DNA of 64,000 nt from Schistosoma mansoni (taxonomy: Eukaryota > Platyhelminthes > Trematoda > Strigeidida > Schistosomatidae), in contig NW_017386079.1 of the NCBI RefSeq assembly GCF_000237925.1, positions 124,001 through 188,000 of the forward strand, read 5' to 3'. Below the pieces are notes generated by a model. The model was given only the letters and a program-made list of their open reading frames with translations, did no database searches and was not told where the DNA came from. A program made the translations under genes and the position numbers. Shown here one piece after another: positions 21,726-33,482 of this stretch (position 1 is its first letter; each line of letters opens with the position of its first letter).

Positions 21726-21924
21726 AATAAACAAATTAAACCATTTAAAATGCCCTACGAGTTGAAGGAAGAATGATCAGAATTGACATTCTTCAGAAGT
21801 CACGAAGTCGATGCCACTTCTAACAATCAGAGCAATAATTGATATAGATACATAGAATGTTCGGTCACTATGGGAGACAGGGAGGGCTAAACGAATAGCT
21901 ACAGAAATGATGAGATACAACTTA

Positions 21925-22028
21925 GCTGGTGCTCGAAATAAGTGACAGGACAGAGTTCGATGGAAAATGCTTGTGGGTGGCTTATGCTTCTCCATGAGGG
22001 GTAACTAGCGTAATTAAGTGAGTAGGTA
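21925..22028 (+). mobile_element. RTE-like LINE 3' end, variant subfamily
   Basis: Keeps caggacagagttcgatggaa, ggcttatgcttctccatgag and a degenerate TAAG tail (gtgagtaggtaag). Upstream sequence does not match the other RTE copies. Confidence 0.6.
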
Positions 22029-22212
22029 AGATAATTTTCAACTAATTTCTAATTAAATTCCAAACAGCTCAGTGATTTTTTTTCGGATCAGTTTTATGCA
22101 TTTTTAAAAAGTTGCCAATTATTAAATTTTCCATTCAAACTAAATAACAAACCCTATTCATCCCCATTGTTGACATGAAGTCAATTTTTACTAAACTGTA
22201 GAATAATTATCT

Positions 22213-22406
22213 CACATGGAATCCTGAAGGCCAAAGGAGAAGAGGAAGACCAAAGAACACATTACGTCGAGAAATAAAGACAGACATGAGAAGAACGAAC
22301 AAAAATTGGAGAGAACTAGAAAAGAAGGCCAAGGACAGAGTGAGTTGGAGAATGCTGGTCGGTGACCTATGCTCCATCGGGAGTAACAGTCGTAAGTAAG
22401 TAAGTA
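22213..22406 (+). mobile_element. RTE-clade LINE 3' end with 13-bp TSD
   Basis: Matches the last 190 bp of the element at 20907-21338 (atggaatcctgaaggccaaa to gtaagtaagta). The exact 13-bp duplication agaataattatct flanks it at 22200-22212 and 22407-22419. Confidence 0.88.
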
Positions 22407-22889
22407 AGAATAATTATCTGTCAATGCATGAATACTAAAACTATACTCAATAGGATAAAGAGTTTCATTTAGTAGACTTACAGTATGTCTGTTTTAAATA
22501 ATCGACCGTTAACTTGTTGTCCTGCTTTCAAACCATAATCATTGAAGTTCTGAATGATGTTAGTATGTGTATTATTCAATATTCCATCTGTTTGATCTTC
22601 TCTCTCTTAGTTTTTTTATCACACACAACAAAATATGGAAATGTTTGCTATACATTTTGTGATGAGGGAAACAAAGGCAAATATAATAAAAGATTTGATT
22701 TGTATTGATTATGAGGGACTCATATAAAGCTTTAAGAGTGAATATATATCCGGTATGACAAACTTAATTTTACTACACTTAATAACAATTTATTTTGTAT
22801 ATGCTACTCACATATTAGACTAAGTGTCCATTCATATTCCACAAACCAATATCAAATTTAAAAATGTTATATTCAAATTAGAATTGATG

Positions 22890-23512
22890 TATGGTGCATG
22901 TTACCTATATTGACAGATAAACGTAGTGTGAAACATACTCGTCCCCCCTCCGTAATAAATGGTAGCGCTTGTGGTTGATCTGATCGTCGTGCCAGACACT
23001 TTCATACCTCAGTCTGTTAAATCCATATCTACACTGACCATCGTAGTAATCTCAACCTGCCAAGCCATCCACATCCGATATCCGCCGAGCAGCTGCACGT
23101 CTTATTGTTATTCTCCGTCGACAGCGATGGCTACCGCCAACGTCGCTCTATCAGAGAACTCCACTTTACCTCGCTCAACTACCGACCCCCATCCATATTT
23201 CTCGACGGTGTCTGCAGAACCAAATCCACTCCACCTCCTGGTTGGTGGTGACACCAAATGTAATGAACGAGAAGTCAGGTGAGGACAACCAATATATTGT
23301 TTGTTCTTTGGTAAAATGTGAAAACTATACATTGAATATTTCATTTACAAATCTTCCATCAATTTCTCTTTACTTCTTTCGCTTCTCAATTCCTTTCTGT
23401 TCCTCTTTCTATTTTCTTCAGTTCAATCTTATAAACCTTATTTAAACAGGCAACCCACTTCTGATCGGTGTTACATACCACTTATGTCTGTCAAAATACG
23501 TAGCATGCACCA
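22890..23512 (-). mobile_element. short LTR-retrotransposon fossil (family 1), internally deleted
   Basis: On the minus strand: one 254-bp LTR (23512-23259), a primer-binding-like site just inside it (tggtgtcaccaccaacc, as if paired to a tRNA ending in CCA), about 300 bp of GC-richer internal leader, a purine tract (acggaggggggacgag) near 22945-22960 and the first 55 bp of the second LTR. Broken, without polymerase. This copy sets the sense of the family 1 LTRs. Confidence 0.6.
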
Positions 23513-23572
23513 GAGATGTTAGGAATCAAATTTTGAATCATTTTCGTCTTTTATTATTGATAATACGTAATA

Positions 23573-24088
23573 TAGATCAGAAGGGGTTTTGTGAAGAATT
23601 TAGCATTTTCATAGTTGAAATCATGGATGAAGCTAGACCACCATGGAAAACCTGGAAGTATTGGACGGCCGTTTCGTCCTATGTTGAGGCTCATCAGCAG
23701 TGCGCATCCACGATCCCGCACTAGCGAGATTCCAACCCAGTACCTACCAGTCTCGTTCCACAGTACTTAAACGATAGACCACTGAGCCGACCGGCATCCA
23801 AAGGTGTTAATGTCTAACTTCAACCAATCCACAAAGTTGATCAACCGTTCACCAATTGTCTTCAGTGATTTGATATCTCTACAACAGACTTGGTAGAACT
23901 CCACTAGTCACTGCTTTCCATTAGAACTGGTAGGTCCTGGGTTCGAATCTCGCGAGTGCGGGATCGTCGATGCGCACTGCCATTGAGGAGTCCCATAATA
24001 GGACGATTTGGCCGTCCAGTGCTTCCAGGTTTTCCATGGTGGTCTAGCTTCAATTGACTCATGATTTCAACTATGAAGATACATAATA
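23573..24088. repeat. family B foldback pair, two facing half-units
   Basis: Left arm, antisense hammerhead with near-intact core, antisense tRNA-like part and body (23573-23925). It then switches at the body to a sense B box (gggttcgaatct), a sense hammerhead of the GATTT subfamily (23988-24030) and the right arm. Confidence 0.82.
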
Positions 24089-24465
24089 TGTTTGAGAATT
24101 CGCTATTTTAACTGATTTATATGATTACTTAGAATGAAACATTCAGTAACTTTTTAAAATCAAATGTTGCAAATGAAGATTATTCTTTTTACTGCGTAAT
24201 ATACACATGTTTTTCTTGTTGTAACTTATACAATACATGGAAAAAACAGATTACGTCATAAAGTTGAATGCAGAAACTATGTCGATTAACGGGTATTATC
24301 AGATTGATATAGAAAGGAACGTAATAAGTTAAAAGAAAATCTACAAAGGTAAGTTGTTTAACAGACGTAGCGGATAAATTGTTTTGAACGGACACAAATT
24401 ACAAAAATATAAAAATGCGAATGAGCATTTTAGAAACAATATTTTCTTAGAAGAAGGATTAAGGC

Positions 24466-24562
24466 AACCTGCTGAATGCAGATGGATCTAGTGGACGAGG
24501 TCCAAGTAGGATGAAATATTCGTCCTGGATTTCATTGCTAACCACCATTCATCCCTGTTTCA
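24466..24562 (+). repeat. family A hammerhead fragment
   Basis: Covers the ribozyme region only (gaatgcagatggatctagtg to attgctaaccaccattcatc). The core is changed (tggacga for ctgacga). Confidence 0.65.
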
Positions 24563-24649
24563 TTTAACCGAATTAAATTGTGCTCAATACAGAAGATGAG
24601 TTCTGATTTTTATATGATTAAAGCTTCAACAAATGTAAATATATAATCT

Positions 24650-25001
24650 TGCTTATTTATTTACTTACTCTTGTTACCCCTCAAGGAGGAGCATTGGCCG
24701 CACACAAGCATTCTCCATCCAATCCTGTCTTCGCCAATCCTTTCCAGATGTTATTCATCCTTTTCACATCTGCTTCTATTTCCCGACGTAATGTGTTATT
24801 TGACCTTCCTCTTTTCCGCCTTCCTTCCGGATTTTAAGTTAGGGATTGTCTTATGATACAGATTGGTGATTTCATCAATGTATGTCTTATCCACTTCCAA
24901 CGTCTTTTTCTAACTTCCTCTTCAGTTAGAATCTGGTTTGTCCTCTCTCACAAAACGCTGTTGCTGATAGTATCCGGTCAGTGAATGTTAAGTAATGTGT
25001 G
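24650..25001 (-). mobile_element. RTE-clade LINE 3' end with 13-bp TSD
   Basis: Minus-strand RTE terminal part with TAAG-like tail at left. The exact 13-bp repeat aaatatataatct lies at 24637-24649 and 25002-25014. The frame is broken. Confidence 0.88.
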
Positions 25002-25286
25002 AAATATATAATCTAGACCACTTAATATACACGATTTCAATCTAGTGTTTAGAAACAGAAGAAGATAGATATTTTAACTCGGTCACTATAATAATTACTT
25101 TTGTTTATCCAATATACATCAGTTGACGCAAGTACATTGATTAAGACTATCGCATATAAAACAACTGTTAACTTGGTGTTCAGGTATTTATTGAATCATT
25201 AATTTTGATGAATTACATCTTACTGAAATTGAAATAGTAGTAATTGGTTAAGTCATGATGATCTTTATTTTAAGCTGATCATACTA

Positions 25287-25499
25287 TTTTATGGAGTTGA
25301 GATCATGAGTCAGTTGAAGTTAGACCACCATGGAAAACCTGGAAGTACTGGACTGCCTTTTCGTCTTATTATGGGACTCCTCAACAGGACGAAACGGCCG
25401 CCCAGTACTTCGAGGTTTTCCATGGTGGTCTAACTTCAATTGACTTATGATCTCAACTTTATAAAACTACTAAAATCTCCACCAAACGTCTTCTGATAA
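25287..25499. repeat. family B foldback copy with 11-bp TSD
   Basis: A near-perfect 210-bp palindrome: arm gagatcatgagtcagttgaa to cctggaagtactgg, an apex holding the two ribozyme halves (gggactcctcaacaggacga), then the mirror arm to cttctgata. The exact repeat tgatcatacta flanks it (25276-25286, 25500-25510). The TSD shows the foldback inserted as one unit. Confidence 0.88.
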
Positions 25500-25714
25500 T
25501 GATCATACTAATATCAAATAACTTAAAATTAACTAGAGGAATATCGTTGTGGTTAAAATTGGTCCATTATAGTTTAGTAATTACAGATCAATAATTTCGA
25601 AGTGATAAACCTGAACACTCATAACGAGATATTACACTTTCCTACCATTTACATCATTCTAATTATTAATATTGATTCAGTGAAGTTAACTGCTATTTTT
25701 AAATAATAAATATG

Positions 25715-26266
25715 GTCAAGATGGATGGTGGCTAGAATTGAAACCCAACAAGCGCGTTTCTCCCTATATGGGACTTGTCAGCTGGATGTACTAACATCAC
25801 AGAGTTGATATTCACCCTGGCACTTGAACCCAGTACCGTTTAATTCCAAGCGTCATCATGTTATCCACTTAGCTACTGACTCCTGATAATCACCTATTGT
25901 TGTTGTTTACTTGTATCTTCCCATTGTTATTAAGGATTGCAATTGATCAGTCTCTTGTTGCCATATGTGCATCCTATACAGACTGCCTCGATATTGCTTG
26001 AAGTCACAAGTTTTGTAAGCAAAGATAGACAGTGGTTAGCAGTGGAATCCAAGTAGCACGTTTCTCCCTATATGGGACTCTTTAGCTGTATGTACCTGCT
26101 TCACAGAGTTGATGTTCACTCTGGGACTCGAACCCGTTACTGTTCGTTCCAAAGCCCACCACACTGTTGTTTTGGCTACTGAGTCCTGATAACCACCTGT
26201 TTGTGCAATGGGGTGAAGTTTTAAATTCACTTGATGTTGTTTATTTGTATCTTCCTGATGTGAACA
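25715..26266 (-). repeat. family A retroposon head-to-tail dimer
   Basis: Antisense ribozyme+head (25715-25895), full tail (25900-26010), second ribozyme+head (26010-26215) and the start of a third tail. Both hammerheads are degenerate around stem III. Direct evidence for tandem units. Confidence 0.8.
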
Positions 26267-26837
26267 GAGAAATAAGAAGAACTTGACAAACTACGGAAGC
26301 TATTTTTGGGGACGTTATTTCATTTAATTCAAAGCTTGTAAAACAGTAAAATTTACTTTTTCCCTAGTCTATTCTACAAATCATAAGCTTTCGTTTGATG
26401 TATGATTCACTAGCATAGCCTTTTCTGTTCCAAAGATATTGTAATTTTAACGTAATCTTTCGTGCCCTATTTTGTACTCTAATCCCCAGTTTTGAACATA
26501 ATTGTATTTTCCTGATTGTTGTACGTTGTGGTCGGGTTAGTCATTTATTTATTAATGTAACTTTTTACACCAATCTGAAGTCGGGAACCAGATCGGAATT
26601 GAGAATAAATCAAGTAGTGTTCCAGTTGACTTGTCTTCTTTCTCGCACGTGTGCTTACCAACTAGTCAGGTGATAGGATAGTTTTCGTCTCTCTACACTA
26701 TGTATTCGACCTCACTTTCAAACTCACGCATACTAGCCTCAAGGTTAAGCCAGTCAGCCTATCGCGTCAAGGTCTTAATCTACACCAGACAAGTTATCCT
26801 CTGCACGAAAGTGGGTGGACAGATCAAGAATTTAACA

Positions 26838-27260
26838 CTTCCCATTGTTATTTCGGACTGCAATCGATCAGTCTGTTACTAACGTATGTGCTTCCTATGC
26901 AAACTGCCTCGATATTGCCTTAATTCACAAGTTTTATAAGCAAAGATAAATAATGGCTAGCAGTGGAATCCAGGTAGCGCGTTTCTTCCTATCTGGGACT
27001 CATCAACTAAATGTATTCGCATTTCAGAGTTGATGTTCACTCCGGCACTCGAACCCATTACTGTTCGCTTCAAACCTTATCACACTGTCCACATATCTAC
27101 TGATTCCTAATAGCCACTAGCTTCTACAATGGAGTAGTTTTATTTCATTTTTGTGACTGAATGCAATATCAAACCAATCTACATAGTATACACATATACC
27201 AATAATAGACTGATTAATTACAATCCTAAAACATCAAAGGGGGGGGGGAAGATTCTATCA
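26838..27260 (-). repeat. family A retroposon with tails on both sides
   Basis: Antisense tail, hammerhead and tRNA-like head, then a second tail in the opposite orientation ending in a G run and gaagattc. The tRNA-ribozyme core therefore sits between inverted tails. Confidence 0.72.
27241..27250. repeat. G10 homopolymer
   Basis: Ten consecutive G inside a family A tail. Confidence 0.95.
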
Positions 27261-27744
27261 AATCTATGTTTATTGTTTCATTATATTATAATATATAATG
27301 ACAGTATATCATTTAAGGTACAACCAATGTAATGCATTAATTGTCATTTATGGTAAGATTTTACAGGTGAATTAACCATAAATAATTGATACCATATATA
27401 TATATATATGGAATATATTGATTAGAAACGCTTCATTTATACAAAAGGGGGTAAATGCATTTAATGTTGATATTTTGTTGTTGTTGTCTATGTGAATAGT
27501 AGTTGGGAACAATTTAATGGTAACCGTTGAATATTCTATTCATTAAAGCATGTCAATGATATATTCTATGATGATTAGTTTTTATATGGTTATAAAAAGA
27601 GCTTACGTTAATATATTCATATAGACAAACAATAGAAGTACATTGATATGTACATAGAATAGAATGGTTATATGAAATGTTTTAAAACAATGATTGTTAA
27701 TAATTGGAGAAGGAATATATATATATATGTATATTGTTACTAGG

Positions 27745-28738
27745 TTTCATACAACGGATTACAATGCAAAGTGATGCATGGAGGACAGTTGACAGATGCA
27801 TTTCCAGTAAGGACTGGAGTTAGACAAAGCTGTCTACTGTCAACCCCTTTCTCTTTCTTCTGGTAAGTGACTGGATTATGAAGACTTCGATATCTGAGGG
27901 AATGCACGGAATACAAGGGACATTTAAGGATTAATTAGACGATTTGGACTTCGCAGATGACCTAGCCCTACTATCCCATTCACACGAACAAATACAGACG
28001 AAGACAAATAATGTAGCAGCAGCCTCTGCATCAATAGGCCTCAAAACACACAAATGAAAAAGTAAGATTCTCAAATACAACACAGAGAACACCAACCCAG
28101 TCACGCTTGATGGTGAAACTCTGGAAGAGGTGAAAACATTCACATACCTGGGAAGCATCATTGATAAACAAGGAGGATCGGATGCAGATGTAAAGGCAGG
28201 CATCGGCAAAGCAAGGGTAGCACTCCTACAATTGAAGAACATATTCAACTCAAAACAACTCCCAACTAACTTCAAAGTGAGAATCTTCAGTAAGAACGTC
28301 AAGTTAGTCCTACTGTACGGAGCTGAAATGTGAAGAACCACTACATCCATCGTCAAGACGGTACAAGTATTTATAAACAGTTGTTTACGCAAAATACTCA
28401 ACATTGAATGATCGGATACTATCAACAACAGCGTTCTGTGGGAGAGGACAAACCAACTTGTAGTTGAAGCGGAAATTAGGAAAAGGCGTAAGAAGTGGAT
28501 AGGAAATACATTGAGGAAATCACCAAACTGTATCACGAGGCAATCCCTAACTTGGAATCCTGAAAGGAAGCGGAAAAGAGGAAGGTCAAAGAATACATTA
28601 CGCCAGGAAATATAAGCAGGTGTGAAAAGGATGAATATTAACTGGAAAGGAGTGGAAAGGATTACCCAGGACAGGGTTGGATGGAGAATGCAGGTTGTCG
28701 GCCTATGCTCCTCGACGATGGGTAACAGGCGTAATTAG
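27745..28738 (+). mobile_element. RTE-clade (SR2-like) LINE, reverse-transcriptase 3' kilobase
   Basis: Begins inside the reverse transcriptase (GLQCKVMHGGQLTDAFPVRT, then GVRQSCLLS), continues to ETLEEVKTFTYLGSIIDKQG and GGSDADVKAGIGKARV, then the terminal region NSKQLPTNFKVRIFS to KLVLLYGAEM, and ends ggtaacaggcgtaatta. Several frame breaks. Longest RTE copy here; clade call from the conserved C-terminal frame and 3' end. No clear TSD. Confidence 0.88.
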
Positions 28739-29035
28739 TGGTAGAAGTACCATGTTTCATTGTGGAAGTTTGTTTCTTTTAGAAATACTGATATTACAAC
28801 AGAAGCTCTAGTCTATTCTTGATCTTCTATAAAACATTTTTGATAGTGGGAAGTAAATTCATTGTTTTTATATAGCTGATTTTAATGATAACACAGACTA
28901 TGCATGAAGTTCTTTTATGTGGTGATTCCTTACTTATCTGGTAGTCAAGAGATAGAGTACCCAATGTGTAGACATATTGCCCCAAACATCACTCAAATGC
29001 AGTTCATTGAGTCGGTTTTACACTCAATAACTTTA

Positions 29036-29452
29036 AATTTATTTGGTATTGTTTGTTTAAATCGTCTGATTTATGTTTAGAAGAGCAACTGATTAATTCC
29101 TTATTGGCATACGTGTATACAATGAAAGTTGAGGACTTAAGGTGATATCGAGGCAATCCGTAGACGATGCACATATGTCAATAACAGACTGATCAATCGC
29201 ATCATCAATGGCTAGATTCAAACAAACAATACTAAGTGAATTCAAACTTCACCCCATTGCACAGGCAAGTGGCTATCAAGACTCATTAGCTTAGTGGATA
29301 ACGTGATGGCGTTTGAAGCGAAAGGTACTGGGTTCGAGTCTCAGAGTGAATATCAACTCATGGATGTTAGTACATCCAACTGACGACTCCCAAAAAAGAC
29401 GAAACGCGCGTCCTGGATTCCACTGCTAACCACTATCCATCTTTGCTTATGA
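29036..29452 (+). repeat. family A retroposon, permuted copy
   Basis: Antisense tail start (ggtattgtttgtttaaatcg), then sense tail, linker (aattcaaacttcaccccatt), tRNA-like head, B box and hammerhead (29360-29425; stem II altered). Tail precedes head, as expected from a tandem or circular template. Confidence 0.78.
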
Positions 29453-29505
29453 TCATTGTATTCTCATAAATTTCCTCTCAACTGAAAAAAAACAAACACA
29501 ATTAA

Positions 29506-29781
29506 CAATATCAGAAGTAGGTTTTTTTGGAGATTTTAGTAATTTTATAGTTAAAATCATGGTTCAAGTTAGATAATAACACTATTTGATGCCGGCTCAG
29601 TGATCTAGAGGTTAAGCATTCACGCGCGAGATCGATGGGTCCTGGCTTCGAATCTCACGAGGCGGGATCGTGTATACGCACTTCTGAGGAGTCCCATAAT
29701 AGAATGAAACGGTCACCTGGTACTTCCAGCTTTATCATAATGGTGTATCTTCAATTGACTCGTAATTTCAACTATAAAACA
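29506..29781 (+). repeat. family B retroposon, compact unit
   Basis: Left arm from atcagaagtagg, tRNA-like A box (gtgatctagaggttaag) and B box (ggcttcgaatct), hammerhead relic and right arm to actataaaac. Its left flank is shared with 29838-30083 and 38936-39202. Confidence 0.8.
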
Positions 29782-29837
29782 ATAATTAATAAATAACATT
29801 GAAAAACAATAAAAACATACTAACAAACACAATTAAC

Positions 29838-30083
29838 AATATCAGAAGCGGGGTTTTGTGGAGATTTTAATTTTATAGTTGAAATCATGATTGAAGTTAG
29901 ATATTAACGCCGTTGGACGCCGGCTCAGTAGTCTATCGGTTAAGCGCTCGCTCGCGAGACAGGATCGTGTGTGAGCACTGCTGAGGATTACCACAATAAG
30001 ACGAAACAACTAGTTCAGTATCTCCAGTTTTTCCATGATTGCCTATCTTCAATCGACTCATAATTTCAACTATAAAACAATTA
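29838..30083 (+). repeat. family B retroposon, compact unit
   Basis: Same layout as the preceding copy, 50 bp away in the same orientation, with left flank acacaattaacaat in common. Confidence 0.8.
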
Positions 30084-30480
30084 ACAATAAACAAAATTGA
30101 AAAAAAAACAAAAAAAAGAAAAACACACCAACTGCAACTATGTTATGCAATAAATAACTAAAAAAAAGAAAAAAAGCGAAACAAACCTACAACATAATTA
30201 TCAAAAACATTAATGAAACAAACAAACCAAACAAAAAACAAACGATGAAAAGATAAACCTTTTTAGTAAAAAAAGATTCACAAAAAAGAAAAAAAGAAAA
30301 AAAACGAAAAAAACAACAACAACATTAACAATATGGGAACCTTATACCAAAAATTCAAAAAAAAATTAAACGTTCAATCAACAACTGATTTCAGTTGAAT
30401 AATTAAGAAAAGAAAAGAAAAAAGAAAAAAAAGAAAAAAAGAGAAAAAAATAAAAAGAAAGAAAAACTAATTTTTTTAAA
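30084..30480. repeat. A-rich low-complexity tract
   Basis: About 400 bp dominated by A runs broken by single C and G. The lysine-rich or phenylalanine-rich open frames it gives are not genes. Confidence 0.85.
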
Positions 30481-30622
30481 CACGCTAAAAAAAACAACCA
30501 GTTTAAAAAAATAGATTAACATATGTGTGTTTATTCTATAATGCTTCGTTGTTTTTTCTTTATTTATGGAAAGAAAAAAAACTGACATAATCTAATAGAT
30601 GGATGGATGAGTTGATTAATGT

Positions 30623-31040
30623 TAGATTATAGATCAGAAGGGGGGTTTTGTAGAGATTTTAGTATTTTTCATAGTTGAAATTATGAGTCAATTGAAGATA
30701 GATCACCATGAAAAACGTGGATGTATTGAACGGCCGTTTTTTATCGTATTGTGGGACTCCTCAGTGGCAGTGCGCATACACGATCCCGCCCTTCTGATCT
30801 ATAATCATATGCTCACTAGTGACTGACTTCAAGCGATATTTCCTTGATTTCAGTGGAGTTCAACCAAGTCTGTTGTAGAGATATCAAATCACTGAAGACA
30901 ATAGGTGAGCGGTTGCTCAAACATCGTGGATTGGTTGAAGTTAGATATTAACACCGTTGAATGCCGGCTCAGTGGTTTATCGGTTAAGTGCTCTGGCGCG
31001 AGACTGGTAGGTCCTGGGTTCAAATCTCGCTCGCGAGTCT
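30623..31040. repeat. family B foldback plus tandem body and head
   Basis: Left arm and antisense hammerhead (30623-30795), then cccttctgatctat joining straight into a sense body (atgctcactagtgactgact), A box (gtggtttatcggttaag) and B box (gggttcaaatct). Confidence 0.75.
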
Positions 31041-31196
31041 AGACTAATATTGAAAACCTGAAATCAATGAACGAACAGTTAACCGTGGTATGGGACTCCT
31101 CAACAGTGCTGATTCATGATTTCGTCGACCTAGTAGTCTAGAGGTTAACCATTCGTGTACGAGACCGAGTCCTATGTGCTTGAATTTGTCCTTAGC
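31041..31196. repeat. family B fragment, diverged
   Basis: Arm-like agtctagactaatattgaaa, hammerhead relic (gtatgggactcctcaacagt), then a sense A box (cctagtagtctagaggttaa). Confidence 0.5.
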
Positions 31197-31295
31197 TAAT
31201 ATTTGTCAGTAAGAAATGGCGAAAATCATAAAAGGATTATTGCAGTTATGAAACTAATCATTAGTCAATATTTAGCTAGTGAAACTTTGTGTTTT

Positions 31296-31587
31296 TCAGT
31301 ATGCCCTGGTACGGCCGAGAGTGGGGACCGCCGGCCCCTGTCGAAATGCTCTCACTTGGCCACGCGTATATAGCCTCTACCAGGGAAGTCCTACTCACTG
31401 CCTTCTCGAGGCATCACTGTTGTTTACGAAATTGAGAGGATGAAAACTGAATATCCGGCACTTTGTTTGGGTTTGTGGACAGGGTGAGTTCACCTAGGGG
31501 AATTGGAAAACCCTCATTCCAAACCAATGGTGCACATGGGCTCCAGTATCCTTAGAGGACGAATGGCGTATAAACCGATATTGAGTA
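31296..31587 (+). mobile_element. CR1-type LINE 3' region fragment
   Basis: Matches 7993-8285 (gccctggtacggccgagagt to cgaatggcgtataaaccgat). It stops where an RTE fragment begins, so the terminal half is missing. Confidence 0.7.
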
Positions 31588-31599
31588 TCTTTAATAGAC

Positions 31600-32102
31600 A
31601 ATAGTTTGAAAGTACTTGTACTTCTTTGATGATAGTTGTGATAGTTCTCAAAGTTTCAGCTCCATAAAGTGGAACTGTTTTGATGTTCGTATTGAAGATT
31701 CTGACTTTGATATTGGTTGACAGTTGTTTTGAGTTCTATATGTTCTTCAACTGTGGGAGTGTTGCCCTTAGTTCACCAATCCTTGCCTTCACATTTACAT
31801 CAGATCCTTCTTGTCCATTGATGATGCTGTCCAGGTACGTGAATGTTTCCACCTCTTCCAGAATTTCTCTACCAAATGTGGTTGGCTAGGTATAGAATTT
31901 GTGAATCTTGCTTTTCGCTTTGTGTATCTTGAGGTTTACTAATGCAGAGGCTGCTGCTACATTGTTTGTCTTGACCTGAATTTGTTAATTTGTGTGAGAT
32001 AGAAGAGCTAGTTCATCTACGATATCCAAATCATCTAGTTCCATCCAACTTATCCGTTTTATTCCATGCTTCCCGTCAAACATCGAGGTTTTCATAATCT
32101 AC
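31600..32102 (-). mobile_element. RTE-clade LINE, internal reverse-transcriptase fragment
   Basis: Minus-strand equivalent of 27960-28390 (consensus regions EETLEEV..TFTYLDSI and KVRIFNTNIKTVPLYGAET). It lacks the TAAG end, so it is an internal piece left by deletion or recombination. Confidence 0.75.
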
Positions 32103-32267
32103 TCAAACATTAAAAAAATGGAATGAGGAGAGGAGGTACCTTCACACTATAAATAAAGATCTAAAGATTGTTTTTCATAAATAAATCATTAGTATGAAAT
32201 GAAGATCATCATAAAAGCTTTCCATTTATTAGATCATTAAAAAAATTTTTTTGAAACATCTCTTGAT

Positions 32268-32640
32268 ATGCAAAGATGGATAGTAGCTAACAATGGAATC
32301 CAGTTTGATGCGCATTTCATCCTATTCACGACTCTTCAGCTGGATGTACCTGCATTTCAAAATTGATATTCACTTTGTGATTCGAACTTAGTACCGTTCG
32401 CTTCAAACGTCATCACGTTATCCACTCAGCTACTGAATCCTGATAGCCTTTAGCTTGTGCAATGGGTTGAAGTTTATATTCACTGGGTTGGAGTCTTAGA
32501 GTGAACATCAATTCTGACATGTAAGTACATCGAGCTGACGAGTCCTAAATAGGATCAGACGCGCGTCCTGGATTTCCCTTTTAGCCACTATCTATCTTTG
32601 CTTATAATGCTTGTGAATTAAGGCTCTAATTTAGTTCATT
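32268..32640. repeat. family A head-to-head pair
   Basis: Antisense hammerhead and tRNA-like head (32268-32485) joined at tattcactggg to a sense B box, hammerhead (ctgacgagtcctaaatagga) and tail start. Confidence 0.75.
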
Positions 32641-32750
32641 TTGATGTTTTAATGAACTTTCGTGTAACTAACTCGGATAATTCTACTAAAATTAACCATT
32701 TATTCTATTCTACGTTTACAATAATGTTATAACTTATAACCGGATATACA

Positions 32751-32995
32751 AAAAAAAAAAGAAAAACTGTATAAATCTGTCCTAATTTTATTACAATTTG
32801 ATTGCATGACTACTATCATATGTTGTTCTATTTATTTTTTTCTTTTTTTTTCTTTTTTTTGGGGGGGGGTTTCTTGTTTATTAAATAGGGTATTTATGAT
32901 TTTATGCATATGATGACTGACCTAATTTGTAACTCAATTTCTTTATGTATAATCATGCAATAATGAACAATAAATGGGTTTAATAAGTTAAAAAA
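32751..32995. repeat. low-complexity homopolymer cluster
   Basis: A-runs, a T-rich run followed by about ten G near 32860, and a further A-run near 32990. Confidence 0.85.
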
Positions 32996-33058
32996 AAAAA
33001 CGAATTAGTGACTTATATCCTCCTTTTTTGTATGGTGGTATTAAAAATTAAATAGTAT

Positions 33059-33478
33059 TGTGGTGTATGCTACTGATATCGATAGATATAAGTAGTAGGT
33101 ACCATCAACTGAAAGTGGAATGTCTGACAACAGAAGGTTAACAGGATCAAAGAAAAGAGAATGAGAACATAGAATGATTGGTATAGAAACGAAAAGAAAA
33201 ACATTGAAGTGTGAAATGATTAATTGATATTTTGTAAATGAATTATTTACTACTACTGATGCCAATAGATATAAGCAGTATGTATATGAAAATGGAATGC
33301 CTGGTGTCAGAAAGTTAAGAAGATCGAAGAAAAGAGATTGAGAACGGAGAATGATTGGTGTAGAAACGAAAGAATAATGAAATTTGAGACAATTAATTGA
33401 CCTTTTTTTGTAGATGAATTATTTACTACATGCTTCTCAGATTTTACTGAGAGATTCTGTAAAGTTGTATTCAAATCA
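33059..33478 (+). repeat. LTR family 1, partial tandem duplication (fossil)
   Basis: Two similar units, 33059-33250 and about 33251-33478, each with the near-palindromic start and a gaaacgaaa..aatga body. Directly followed by an RTE LINE fragment. Confidence 0.65.
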
Positions 33479-33482
33479 TTCA

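Noticed and set aside
22959-23344. Host coding exon in a GC-richer patch (frames on both strands)
   Set aside because: The patch lies between a primer-binding-like site and a purine tract next to an LTR, so it is better explained as the leader of an LTR fossil.
27931-28536. 201-codon open frame on the minus strand
   Set aside because: It is the antisense shadow of the RTE reverse-transcriptase fragment read on the plus strand, whose conserved residues explain the openness. The same holds for 33677-33976, 33973-34464 and 20897-21346.
30403-30588. Phenylalanine-rich frame
   Set aside because: Translation of an A-rich low-complexity tract.
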